A stretch of 24,933 nucleotides of DNA from assembly GCA_018609825.1 (NCBI GenBank), contig JAHEOA010000258.1, positions 1-24,933 of the forward strand. The letters are read 5' to 3'. Below are positions 6,650 through 16,736 of this stretch, piece by piece (the first letter of the stretch is position 1; the number at the start of each line of letters is the position of its first letter). The notes below the pieces were generated by a model. That model ran no database searches, was not told the DNA's origin, and was given only the letters and a program-made list of their open reading frames with translations. The translations under genes were made by a program, and so were the position numbers. The DNA is from Candidatus Bipolaricaulota bacterium (lineage in GTDB: Bacteria; Bipolaricaulota; Bipolaricaulia; RBG-16-55-9).

Positions 6650-8299
6650 TCATCGTCGGCGAGACGGTGGACCCGACGACGGAGGAGACGGGGCAAACTC
6701 GACGTCACAGACGAGATAGTTGGCCCCCAGGCGCTCAAACTCCGCCAGCCATCGGGCTTGGTGAGGTTGGAGCTGATCGCCAGGGCCCTTGACCTCCACC
6801 CAGCAGTAGTCGGCACCGGCGAACAGCATCAAGTCCGGGTGGCCACGGCGATTGGCGCGCGGATCGAAGAGCAAGCGCTGCATCAGGCCGGCCAGAATCT
6901 CGGCCGGAATCGTCGCCACGGCGCGCGCGACCAGCTCGCGGGGCAGCGCCTCCCACCGCACCCAATGGTTGGCCAGTCCCCACTTGTGATCATAGGTCGC
7001 CACCAGTTCGGCCCAAGCGGAAGCGTTCTCGAGCTCGCTCAACCGACGCTCGATGGGGTCCTGACGTTGTGTGACGAAATCCGGGGTGAACATGTCGGCC
7101 GGGCCGCGCTGGAAGCGGTTGTGAAACGCGTCGGGCTGGGGCGTGAAGATGATGTCCCAGAACGCCAAGCCGAAGAGCCCATTGAGGAGCCGGTTTTCGC
7201 AGTAATAGCCCACCCACCCCTCAGCTTCGAAGTGAGCCAGGGTAGCCCATTCCACGGATTGATCCGAGGGAGGCAATGTCAGCTTGCGTCGTGGGAACGC
7301 CGTCGGCTGCGGGCGGGGTACCCGCTCTCCACGCTGGCGACGGAGCTGGCGGTGGAGCCGTTCGGCCGCCTCGGCCTCCGCCTCGCTCCGGGGCGCGGCC
7401 CGCATCGCCTCATCAAGCTCGAGCGCCTCGTCGAGCCGGCCCAGCTTGGCCAGCACCCGGGTCCGCCGCTCTCGGCTCGGGGGCTGGTCGGTCTGCGCAT
7501 ACAACGCCTGTGCCTCCTCCAGGCGATCCAACCGTTCGAGATCTCGGGCGATGCGGTTGATCAACCGCTGGCGCTTGCGCTCCAGCCGTCGCCAGGGATA
7601 GCTCCCCGGCAGGGCCTTGGCCACCGCCACCGCGGCTTGGAGGTCTCCGGCCTCTCGCCGTTGGCGATGGCGCTCCCGCAGCTCGCCAAAGCGGAGCCAG
7701 GCATCCACTTGCTCGCGGCTCTGAAAGGGACGGTCCCGGCGGGTGAGCTCGTAGGCCTCGTACCGCACGATGCCCAGATCAACCAGAATAAACTCGGTGA
7801 GATCTTGCCGCAACGTGCCGAAAAAGAGCAGGTTGAGCACGTCCCAGAGGCCGTTGCCCCGGACGCGGTAGATGTGGAACGGCAACGCCGGGCGCGGTCG
7901 CTCCGCCATCTCGGCCACGAGGTCCGCCTTGCGCATCCCTGTGGACGCCGGCATATCGGGATAGAGCCGCCGGATCTCCGGCTTGGTGAGCAGTCGGCCG
8001 AGCTCGTCGCTCGGGATCTCGCCGTCGATCTCCAACAGCCCTGCGGCCGTCAGCTCCGTGGCCGCCCGGGGGACGTCCCCGATTTCCGAGTAGTTGAGCT
8101 TGTCCGCGCGGAACCAGGCGCCCTTGCGGGAGAGCAATCGGACGTAGAGCATCTGCGCATCGGCACTCAGCCGCCGGAACCGCGCCAACCGTTCGCGCTC
8201 CTCGATCGTCAACAGGTCGTCGTACCGAGCCCAGACCCCGTCGACGACGGTGCGGAAGTTCTGGAGATAGTAGTCCGGGGCCAGTTCAGGTGCTGCCAT
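6650..8299 (-). CDS. FAN1-type VRR-NUC structure-specific nuclease
   Basis: The 549-residue product begins MAAPELAPDYYLQNFRTVV. The N-terminal helical part matches FAN1 (YYLxNF, then AQMLYVRLLSRKGAWFRADKL). A TPR-like, Arg/Glu-rich middle spans about 200-350. GLFGLAFWDIIFTP and PADMFTPDF are FAN1 landmarks. The VRR nuclease core at the C-terminus has HPDLMLF (Asp near 489) and WVEVKGPGDQLQ (Glu near 502, Lys near 504), the PD-(D/E)XK triad. FAN1 cuts 5' flaps and unhooks interstrand crosslinks. Bacterial members of about 550 residues are known from Pseudomonas, so the length is normal. It sits upstream of lexA-recA in the same direction, behind a 53-codon micro-ORF whose stop is 3 nt from this start. 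Crosslink repair is the likely role. Confidence 0.92.
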   Translation of the reverse strand: MAAPELAPDYYLQNFRTVVDGVWARYDDLLTIEERERLARFRRLSADAQMLYVRLLSRKGAWFRADKLNYSEIGDVPRAATELTAAGLLEIDGEIPSDELGRLLTKPEIRRLYPDMPASTGMRKADLVAEMAERPRPALPFHIYRVRGNGLWDVLNLLFFGTLRQDLTEFILVDLGIVRYEAYELTRRDRPFQSREQVDAWLRFGELRERHRQRREAGDLQAAVAVAKALPGSYPWRRLERKRQRLINRIARDLERLDRLEEAQALYAQTDQPPSRERRTRVLAKLGRLDEALELDEAMRAAPRSEAEAEAAERLHRQLRRQRGERVPRPQPTAFPRRKLTLPPSDQSVEWATLAHFEAEGWVGYYCENRLLNGLFGLAFWDIIFTPQPDAFHNRFQRGPADMFTPDFVTQRQDPIERRLSELENASAWAELVATYDHKWGLANHWVRWEALPRELVARAVATIPAEILAGLMQRLLFDPRANRRGHPDLMLFAGADYCWVEVKGPGDQLQPHQARWLAEFERLGANYLVCDVEFAPSPPSSGPPSRRR

Positions 8300-8302
8300 G
8301 GC

Positions 8303-8464
8303 TCAATCCAGAATAGTCGTTATCCAGGACGGGTGCAGCAAATGGCGTCCATCGAACACGAGGGAGAGCAACGCGCGGAACCGATCGGCGGCGCCTCGCC
8401 CAGTAACGTTCCGTTCCTCGGCGATGCCGCTATCGCCCACTGCTAGGGGGAATCGTCCACACAT
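8303..8464 (-). CDS. Micro-ORF starting MCGRF (SRAP-like N-terminus), upstream of the FAN1 gene
   Basis: This 53-codon frame on the minus strand has AGGAG 5 nt before its ATG. It begins MCGRFPLA, the signature start of SRAP/YedK/HMCES proteins, where Cys2 (after Met removal) crosslinks abasic sites. The rest lacks the family's YNIAPTQ and later Asn/Glu/His motifs, and SRAP proteins normally exceed 200 residues. It may be a truncated relic, a leader peptide coupling translation to the FAN1 gene (3 nt between its stop and that start), or a chance match of five residues. The ribosome site and tight coupling favour translation; the SRAP kinship is uncertain. Confidence 0.45.
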   Translation of the reverse strand: MCGRFPLAVGDSGIAEERNVTGRGAADRFRALLSLVFDGRHLLHPSWITTILD

Positions 8465-8864
8465 ACGAACTCCTTTGCTCTACTGTTCCCTCGCATCAAC
8501 TGACAGTCCCCGGGAAACCTTGCCCCCCCAGCGCCGATCTTGTCTGCGTTTCCGATGCCTAACCACCTTGCTTGACAATCCGCGCCAAATGTGCTGAGGT
8601 TGCGCCGTACGATCGACGTTCTGAACTCGGGGGGCCTGGGACCAGCGACGGTTGCCGCATCGAGGTCACGACTGATCTCGACAACATGCCCCTGGTCATC
8701 TCCCTCTCACCCCAAACCGCCCAGGGCACGGAAGTCGAACCGTTCCCCTGGCCGGGCCCCTCTGGGTTGAACCTCGCCCAAGCAAGCTCCTCGATCGCCC
8801 CCGCCGAGTCGCTCCCAGACGGTCATCCGTCGACCTCGCGATCGGCTGGGGCTCAAGATCGAGT
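8465..8864. other. Non-coding stretch between the micro-ORF and the glycosylase fragment
   Basis: All three plus frames were read for the missing glycosylase N-terminus; none shows it. A possible minus-strand promoter for the micro-ORF/FAN1 unit is CTGTCA (about 8500) with TAGAGC 18 nt on. Nothing else is supported. Confidence 0.4.
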
Positions 8865-9254
8865 GTGGACGGTCGTCCGCTCCAGGACGCCGGTTACGTC
8901 TACCTCGTCTACGGGCGCCACCACATGCTCTCCGCCGTCGCCAACGCCCCAGAGGTCCCCGAAGCCGTCTTCATCCGAGCCGTCACCCCCGTCGACGGCG
9001 TCGCCGCCATGCGAGCGAACGCTGAACGTGACGTGCGCCACGTTGGAGCGCTGACGAACTCGCCCGGCCGCCTGACCCGAGCGTTCGGCATCACAATCGC
9101 CCACGACGGAATCGACCTGACTGGGCCCACGCTCTTTCTGGCCCACGCGGGTGAGGCCATCCCCGACGCGGCCATCCGGCGTGGCCTGCGGGTCGGGCTC
9201 AACCCCGAGTTGGCGGGAAGCGATTGTTCCCCGCGCTTCTGGGTGGACGCGTGA
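8865..9254 (+). pseudogene. 3-methyladenine DNA glycosylase (AAG/MPG family), 5'-truncated
   Basis: From about 8895 the frame gives clear AAG/MPG sequence: AGYVYLVYGRHHMLSAVAN, PEAVFIRAVTPVDG, ALTNSPGRLTRAFGIT, DLTGPTLFL and the ending RRGLRVGLNPELAG...PRFWVDA. These match the C-terminal two thirds of the family, which excises alkylated purines. The N-terminal third with the catalytic Glu of VETEAY and the PR..MF block is absent from all frames upstream. The nominal GTG start at 8865 has no ribosome site. The fragment is probably non-functional. It converges with the next gene, with only 2 nt between the stops, so the downstream edge is intact while the upstream edge has been lost. Confidence 0.7.
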
Positions 9255-9256
9255 TC

Positions 9257-9724
9257 CTATCGCAGCCGGAGCTGGTCGGTCGTCTGGACAGCGGTCTCGA
9301 GGGCGCCGTCACCGCGAATGTGGCGCACCTCAGCGCCTCGGCGCAACAGGTCCTGGGCAATGAGTTGGTGTCGATGGCAGCGGGCGGGGTCCTCCTCGCT
9401 ACAGAGGATCGCCGTGCGGCAGCTCGCCGCCTCGCGCACGAGCCGGGTGAGCCCTGACTCATAGTCACCTCGGCGGCGGATCTCGGCGAAGCTTGTCTCC
9501 TCGCCCCGCCGGAGGCCGCCCAGCGCGTCGCCGGCAAAGCGATAGGCGATTCCGCAACGCCGGAGATGGGCGGCAAACGGCTCCCGGTTGAACTGCGGAT
9601 TGTGGCGGCTATAGGGGGTTCGCCGCACGTCCACAAGCACGTCGATCGCATGGGTGCGCAACAGCTCGACGATCCGCTCAGCACTCACGTTGCTGTGGCC
9701 AAGCGTGTAGACAGCGGGCACCAT
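9257..9724 (-). CDS. DUF488-family protein (second copy)
   Basis: The 155-residue protein starts at ATG 9724 (MVPAVYTLGHSN). It shows the classic DUF488 layout: TLGHSN at 7-12, DVLVDVRRTPYSRHNPQFN with the conserved Asp/Arg/Pro, YRFAGDALGG, and AILCSEEDPARCHRHQLIAQ at the C-terminal side. The family is common in bacteria; its reaction is not established, and the conserved Cys/His suggests a catalytic or metal role. It reads away from the PolX gene and towards the glycosylase fragment. In contrast to the protein at 3559-3993 it has the complete TLGHSN start. The family call is secure, the role in repair only suggested by its neighbours. Confidence 0.9.
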   Translation of the reverse strand: MVPAVYTLGHSNVSAERIVELLRTHAIDVLVDVRRTPYSRHNPQFNREPFAAHLRRCGIAYRFAGDALGGLRRGEETSFAEIRRRGDYESGLTRLVREAASCRTAILCSEEDPARCHRHQLIAQDLLRRGAEVRHIRGDGALETAVQTTDQLRLR

Positions 9725-9831
9725 CACGGTCAGGATACCATGCGCGCTCGCCCGCGGGCCACGGCCGGTCGACCGCCGTCCGACGCTCTGGCACAATGGC
9801 CCGACGCCCCCCACCCGAGGTGACCATCGGC

Positions 9832-11562
9832 ATGGAGAACGTCGAGATCGCGCAGAAGCTGGCAGAGGCCGCCGATCTGTTGGAGATCCAGGGCGCCAAC
9901 CCGTTCCGCGTGCGCGCCTACCGCAACGCGGCCCGTACCGTCGAACGTCAGACCGAATCCTTGGCCAGTCTGGCAGCAGCCGGCACCGACCTGACAGCGT
10001 TTCCCGGCATCGGCCACGAGATGGCCGACCATATTGTCGAACTCGTCGAGTCGGGTGAGCTGAGCTTGCTGGACGAGCTGAGCGAGGCAACCCCTCGCTC
10101 CGTGATCGAGATGTGCCAGATCGACGGGGTCGGCCCCAAGACGGTCCAGACGCTCTGGACCGAGCTCGGCGTCACCTCCGTCGACGAGCTGGAGGAAGCC
10201 GCTCAGGCAGGGCAGGTGGCGTCGCTGTCGGGGTTCGGCGAGAAAACCCAGGCGAAGATCCTGGCCGGCATCGAGGCCTACCGGCGCCATCGGAGCCGCG
10301 TTCGGCTGGTCGACGCCGACCGGCTGATCGTCCCCTTGCTCGATCATCTGGGCGAGGCTCCCGAGCTGGACCGACTGGAGGTCGCCGGCAGCTACCGTCG
10401 CCGCCGGGAGACCGTCGGCGATATCGACCTGCTCGGCGTCGCCGCGGATCCCGCCCCGATCATGGATCGCTTCGTGCGCTTCGAGCGAGTCGAGAACGTC
10501 CTCGCCCACGGCGAGACGAAGAGCTCGGTCGTGCTCGCCTCCGGGATCCAGGTTGATCTGCGGCTCGTCCCGCGCGCCAGCTACGGCACCGCCCTCAATT
10601 ACTTCACCGGCTCCAAGGAGCACAACGTCAAGCTCCGTCAGCGGGCGATCGCCCGCGACCTCAAAATCTCCGAGTACGGCGTCTTCCGCGTCCGCGACGA
10701 CGACTCGGTCGAAGAGACCCCGATGGCCGGCCGCGAGGAAGCGCAGGTCTATGGCGCCCTTGACCTGCCGTGGATCCCGCCGGAGCTGCGCGAGGACCGC
10801 GGCGAGATCGAGGCGGCCGAGCGCGGCGGGCTCCCCAACTTGCTTGAGCTAGCGGACCTGCGGGGCGACCTGCAGATGCACTCCACCTGGTCCGACGGCG
10901 CCGACACGATCGAGGCGATGCTGGCGGCGTGTCGCGAGCGCGGTTACGCCTACTGCGCCGTCACCGATCACAGCCGAGCGATGGGGATCGCCGGCGGCTT
11001 GGACGCCGAGGAGGTCCGGCGTCAGGGGGCCGAGATCGACGAGCTCGCGGCCCGCTACGACGAGATTCGGTTGCTCAAAAGCCTCGAGGTCGACATCCAC
11101 GCCGACGGCTCGCTCGATTTGGCCGACGAACTGTTGGCGGAGTTGGACCTGGTGGTCGCCTCGGTCCACTCGCGCTTCAACCTCCCCCAGGCCGAACAGA
11201 CGGAGCGGATCGTCACGGCCCTCCAACATCCGGACGTCTCCATCCTGGCCCATCCCACCGGGCGCATCATCAACCGGCGGGATCCCTACGACGTCGACGT
11301 GGAGGCGGTGCTGCAGGCCGCGGCCGAGGGCAACGTCGCCGTGGAGCTCAACGCCAACCCGCAACGCTTGGACCTCAAGGACACCCACCTGATGCGGGCC
11401 CGCGAGCTGGGCGTGCCGATCGTCATCAGCACCGATGCCCACAGCGCCCCGGACCTGGCGTTGATGCGCTACGGCGTCGAACAAGCCCGACGGGCCTGGC
11501 TCGAACCGAGCGACGTGCTCAACGCGCTCGAGCTGGCCGACCTTATGGCCGCGCTGCGCTGA
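9832..11562 (+). CDS. polX: PolX: X-family DNA polymerase with PHP domain
   Basis: ATG 9832 (MENVEIAQ) has CGAGGTG about 9 nt upstream and is preferred over ATG 9796; it gives 576 residues. Domains in order are an 8-kDa-like HhH region (FPGIGHEMADHIVEL, then DGVGPKTVQTLW, then SGFGEKTQAKIL), a nucleotidyltransferase core with GSYRRRRETVGDIDLLG supplying two catalytic Asp and VDLRLV the third, and a C-terminal PHP domain with MHSTWSDG, VTDHS, EVDIHADGS, VASVHS, AHPTGR and STDAHS. PolX fills short gaps in base-excision repair and trims 3' ends through PHP. The first metal motif reads DLQMH where many relatives have DLHxH; I recall Gln also occurring in some bacterial PolX, so activity may be kept. 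It ends 3 nt before the convergent small gene. Confidence 0.95.
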   Translation: MENVEIAQKLAEAADLLEIQGANPFRVRAYRNAARTVERQTESLASLAAAGTDLTAFPGIGHEMADHIVELVESGELSLLDELSEATPRSVIEMCQIDGVGPKTVQTLWTELGVTSVDELEEAAQAGQVASLSGFGEKTQAKILAGIEAYRRHRSRVRLVDADRLIVPLLDHLGEAPELDRLEVAGSYRRRRETVGDIDLLGVAADPAPIMDRFVRFERVENVLAHGETKSSVVLASGIQVDLRLVPRASYGTALNYFTGSKEHNVKLRQRAIARDLKISEYGVFRVRDDDSVEETPMAGREEAQVYGALDLPWIPPELREDRGEIEAAERGGLPNLLELADLRGDLQMHSTWSDGADTIEAMLAACRERGYAYCAVTDHSRAMGIAGGLDAEEVRRQGAEIDELAARYDEIRLLKSLEVDIHADGSLDLADELLAELDLVVASVHSRFNLPQAEQTERIVTALQHPDVSILAHPTGRIINRRDPYDVDVEAVLQAAAEGNVAVELNANPQRLDLKDTHLMRARELGVPIVISTDAHSAPDLALMRYGVEQARRAWLEPSDVLNALELADLMAALR

Positions 11563-11565
11563 GCC

Positions 11566-11808
11566 TCACGGGGAGGTCGCCTCGCCGAGCCGCCCGCGGA
11601 CGTAGCCCCGAGCATGCGCAAAGACGAGCGGCTTCAGGTACCGCGCGTCGATCTCCGTCATGGCCGCGTGGGCATCCCGCGCGTCGCGGAGCGCGTCGTC
11701 GATTACGCCCTCGATGGCCTCGCCAGACGGCGGGTCGGCGGCTTCGAAATGGGCCAACAGGTCCGCCCGGACCTCCTCGATCAGCGCGCCGAGCTCAGCA
11801 GGCTCCAT
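11566..11808 (-). CDS. Small conserved-looking protein downstream of nth
   Basis: The 80-residue product starts at ATG 11808 (MEPAELGALIEEVRADLL), with GGAG 8 nt upstream. It is mostly helical, acidic at first and basic near the end (HARGYVRGRLGEAT). No family is recognised. It lies 44 nt after the nth stop on the same strand, so it is probably co-transcribed, and it converges tightly with PolX. A longer frame to 11985 exists but overlaps nth and has no better start. The ribosome site and coding-like composition support a real gene; the function is unknown. Confidence 0.6.
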   Translation of the reverse strand: MEPAELGALIEEVRADLLAHFEAADPPSGEAIEGVIDDALRDARDAHAAMTEIDARYLKPLVFAHARGYVRGRLGEATSP

Positions 11809-11852
11809 GCCACTCACTCCGATCCATTCGGTGCCATCGCGGTGCTCGACCG

Positions 11853-12485
11853 CTAGACGCCGATCTTCGGACAAACGTCTCCCAGCACACAGTCGGAACA
11901 CGCCGGCTGACTTGGGGTGCAGACGGCACGGCCGTGATACTTCATCAGCCAGGTGACGTGCTTCCAGGCCTCCTCGGGAATGCAAGCTTTCAGATCCGCT
12001 TCGATCCGGTCCGGATGGTCCGACGCGGTGAACCCGAGTCGCTGGCTGAGCCGCATGACGTGGGTGTCGACGACGATGCCGATCGCCCTGTCGAAGGCGT
12101 TGATCAGAATGGCGTTGGCCGTCTTGCGGCCCACCCCCGGCAACTGCGTCAACGCGTCCATATTGTCCGGCACTTGGCCGTCATGCTCGGTGAGGATCTC
12201 ACGGCAAGCGTCACGAATCGCCCGGGCCTTGCGCCGATAGAAGTTGACGTTTTGCAGATCACGTTCCAGCTGTTCCAGGGAGGCGTTCGCGTAATCCTCG
12301 GCCGTAAAGTAGCGCGCGAACAGCTCCTCCGTGACCGAATTGACCTGATCGTCACGGGCCTGAGCAGAGAGGATGGCGGCCACGAGCAGCTCCAAGGCGT
12401 TGCTGTAGCGGAGGTCATACTGGGCCGCGGGGTGCTCGGCCTCCAGGCGCGCCAGCACGGTTTCCGCCGGTGCTCGCTCCCCCAT
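11853..12485 (-). CDS. nth: Endonuclease III (HhH-GPD DNA glycosylase/AP lyase)
   Basis: Starting at ATG 12485 (MGERAPAETV, with AAGGGA just upstream) gives 210 residues, the normal length. The helix-hairpin-helix LPGVGRKTANAIL carries catalytic Lys121, and VVDTHVMR carries Asp140. Four cysteines in C-X6-C-X2-C-X5-C (189, 196, 199, 205) hold the 4Fe-4S cluster. The enzyme removes oxidised pyrimidines and nicks at the resulting abasic site, handing substrate to polymerase and ligase; PolX and LigA lie on either side. It is divergent from ligA across about 160 nt and is probably followed by the small gene at 11566-11808. The frame extends to 12638, but the extra residues are not family-like. 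Confidence 0.96.
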   Translation of the reverse strand: MGERAPAETVLARLEAEHPAAQYDLRYSNALELLVAAILSAQARDDQVNSVTEELFARYFTAEDYANASLEQLERDLQNVNFYRRKARAIRDACREILTEHDGQVPDNMDALTQLPGVGRKTANAILINAFDRAIGIVVDTHVMRLSQRLGFTASDHPDRIEADLKACIPEEAWKHVTWLMKYHGRAVCTPSQPACSDCVLGDVCPKIGV

Positions 12486-14731
<2,246 letters not shown>

Positions 14732-15262
14732 GTCGGCTACGCTAGGGCGGGTACCGATTGTCGGTAGCAGACCTTGGCATGGGGCCAAGCGCTCCCGGCG
14801 CGCTCGCGCGTCCGAGAGGTGCCGGTCCAGCTTCGCCATGCGGCTCGACACCTCCTCAAGGGCCCGATCGGCCCGTTCGCGAATCACGGCAAAGCGGATA
14901 TCTTGCCCATTATCGGCTTCCTTGGTGCAGATGTTGTGCCCCGACGCGTTGCGTGGCACAAGGGCGTCGGTCCGCGTGCAGACGGTGAAAAGCAGGGACC
15001 CCAGATCCCCAGTCTGAGACCGGCGTATTCGGGGTGGAACCTCCAGGGTCCCTGCCTTCTGCTCCCAACCTAACGATGGCGGTCCCGGCTGTGGATGACG
15101 GACGCGATTCCCCGATTCGGCTGGCGGCGTCCCGTCGGCCGAATCATCTCGTGCCGTCAACCGAAGGAGCCTTCTCGGATAGGGGGACCCTTTCCCTAGC
15201 CGGCCGTCTCAGCGGCTGGTGGGGCCGATTGGGCACGCGTTCGGGCGGCGGCATCGCGGAAC

Positions 15263-15298
15263 ACGGTAAGCCCGGGAAGAGGGGTAGGGGCTTACCGT
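15263..15298. repeat. Perfect 11-bp hairpin, terminator-like
   Basis: ACGGTAAGCCC (15263-15273) pairs exactly with GGGCTTACCGT (15288-15298) around a 14-nt G-rich loop, then TTTG. It could be a terminator on the plus strand or a protein site. A related sequence, ACGGAAAGCCCCGT, lies about 20 nt further on. Confidence 0.4.
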
Positions 15299-15501
15299 TT
15301 GACTCCGGGTGTAGCTACGGAAAGCCCCGTAAGGCTAGCATGCCCGCCCGGCGTTGCCTGTCCTCGGCACCACGGCCACGCCCCGGCGCCGCGGAAGCCG
15401 GAGGTGCCGGCCAGGGAGGACGCGCCCGACCCTCGGCTCTCCGTGAGCCTCCGATAAGCGAATCGGGATCCAAGATGATACACAGAGTCGTGCGTCACAT
15501 G

Positions 15502-15529
15502 AAGATCATTGCGAAAAGATCATTGCGAA
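15502..15529. promoter_or_regulatory. Two tandem 14-bp repeats upstream of the ATPase gene
   Basis: AAGATCATTGCGAA occurs twice without a gap (15502-15515, 15516-15529), about 47 nt before ATG 15576. TTGACA occurs at 15539 and 15548 just downstream. The tandem layout fits a regulator site; compare ATCTTTGCGC repeated upstream of lexA. Confidence 0.45.
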
Positions 15530-15575
15530 CGGTCACGTTTGACAAACTTGACATATATCGTCAGGCTTATCGTTC

Positions 15576-16736
15576 ATGAACATGCAAAACCCGTTCACGC
15601 CGGGAAACAGCCGTGCCCCACCGCATTTTGCCAATCGTGATGGGCCGATCGAGCTGTTCCGGGCGTGCCTCCGGTCCACGCTCGAGGGGGAGCCGCGCCA
15701 CATGGCCGTGGTGGGCGACTGGGCGCTGGGCAAGACGTCCTTGCTGCTGCATTGCCAACGACTGGCGGACACCCAAGGCCTGCTCACCGTCCTGACGGTG
15801 GCCCGTCCTGAATCCCCATCGGGCTTCATCAACTCGCTCGTTGGCAACCTGCGGCTGCAGGTTCACGCTTCGCACGGGAACGCCCGATCGCAACGACCGG
15901 CACAGTCGAGCGATCCCCCCCGGCCTTCGTCCCGAGAGCCCACCTTACCCGCCCAGCTCCCCTCGGCGAGCGAGGCCCAAGTCGACTTCCGCAACCACCT
16001 TCAACACATCTGGCACCAGGTTCAGCCGCACGCGACCGGCATCCTCCTGCTGATCGACGACTTAGATCTGGTCACGGACGTGCCGCGGACGACGGCGCGG
16101 CTGAGCAGCGCCATCGCGGAACTAGGGCCAGAGGCAGCCAAGGTGATGCTCGTCATCGCCGGCGCTCCCGACCCGCTTGCCCCCCTCACCTCGACCCGCT
16201 CCCCATCGGCGTCCGCCTTGCAGGCGGCCGAGCTGCAGCGGCTCTCAGAGACGGCCATGCGCGCCGCCGTGACGCAGCCGATCGCGGATACCCCCATGCG
16301 CTTTGACGACGAGGTCGTGGGCCGCATGGTCGAGCTCGCGGCCGGCCATCCCTATTACCTCCAGGAGCTGGCCTACCACACCTTCGAGCTCGCGCGCCGC
16401 CATAACCGCGCCACACGCCACACGTTCGAGCTGGCCCTGGAGCAGACGTTTTACCGCATCTCGCTGACGATCTTCGAGCCCCGGGTCGCGTCGCTGAGCG
16501 CCAGCGAACAGCGACTGCTGGCCGTGCTGGTGGACCTGACGCATCCAGCCTCGCACAGCACCGTCGTCGAGGCGGCCACCGAGGCAGGGCTGAACGCGGC
16601 GTCCGTGCCCAAGCTCTTGCGTCGCCTCCAGGCGAGAGGGTGCATCTCGCGGGCCACCCACGGCCAACGCCGCTACGCCGTGCCCGATCCGCTGTTCCGC
16701 GAATACGTCCGCCGCCACGTCCACTCGTTCAACTGA
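15576..16736 (+). CDS. AAA/STAND-like ATPase with C-terminal winged helix
   Basis: The 386-residue protein begins MNMQNPFTPGNSRAPPHFANRD, the NPFTPG..PP.F..R entry common in archaeal-type and bacterial Orc/Cdc6-like or PF01637-like ATPases. Walker A is GDWALGKT (47-54), Walker B ILLLIDDLDL (about 155-164), and sensor-like VMLVIAGAPDPL follows. A lid region (VVGRMVELAAGHPYYLQELA) is typical of this ATPase group. The C-terminal 90 residues (LSASEQRLLAVLV, then SVPKLLRRLQARGCISRATHGQRRYAVPDPLFREYVRR) make a winged helix. The protein would act as an ATP switch binding DNA or a partner; its job is unknown. A low-complexity insert lies near 100-135. There is no ribosome site, so the start may be leaderless or at ATG 15582. 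A replication or repair role is only suggested by context. Confidence 0.75.
   Translation: MNMQNPFTPGNSRAPPHFANRDGPIELFRACLRSTLEGEPRHMAVVGDWALGKTSLLLHCQRLADTQGLLTVLTVARPESPSGFINSLVGNLRLQVHASHGNARSQRPAQSSDPPRPSSREPTLPAQLPSASEAQVDFRNHLQHIWHQVQPHATGILLLIDDLDLVTDVPRTTARLSSAIAELGPEAAKVMLVIAGAPDPLAPLTSTRSPSASALQAAELQRLSETAMRAAVTQPIADTPMRFDDEVVGRMVELAAGHPYYLQELAYHTFELARRHNRATRHTFELALEQTFYRISLTIFEPRVASLSASEQRLLAVLVDLTHPASHSTVVEAATEAGLNAASVPKLLRRLQARGCISRATHGQRRYAVPDPLFREYVRRHVHSFN

Larger units (their letters stand above)
14732..15575. other. 844-nt non-coding region with hairpins and possible regulatory RNA
   Basis: No supported gene. It holds GCAGGGACCC (14992-15001), which pairs perfectly with GGGTCCCTGC (15046-15055), and between these arms GGGGTGGAACC (15031-15041) recalls the T-box core GGGTGGNACC. 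A second perfect hairpin lies at 15263-15298, and two tandem 14-mers lie at 15502-15529 before the ATPase gene. A minus-strand frame here has a helical, Arg/Glu-rich segment but runs antisense into ligA and was not accepted. No aminoacyl-tRNA synthetase gene follows, so a T-box would be orphaned. Confidence 0.45.

Noticed and set aside
6623..8446. 607-codon plus-strand frame opposite the FAN1 gene
   Set aside because: It is the mirror of a recognised nuclease in GC-rich DNA; its translation shows no domain.
8581..8864. N-terminal part of the AAG glycosylase
   Set aside because: All three plus frames were translated; neither VETEAY nor the following block is present.
15034..15579. Open frame of 181 codons on the plus strand
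   Set aside because: Low-complexity, Arg/Pro/Gly-rich translation, no ribosome site, passes through the hairpin and tandem-repeat region and ends at the ATPase start.
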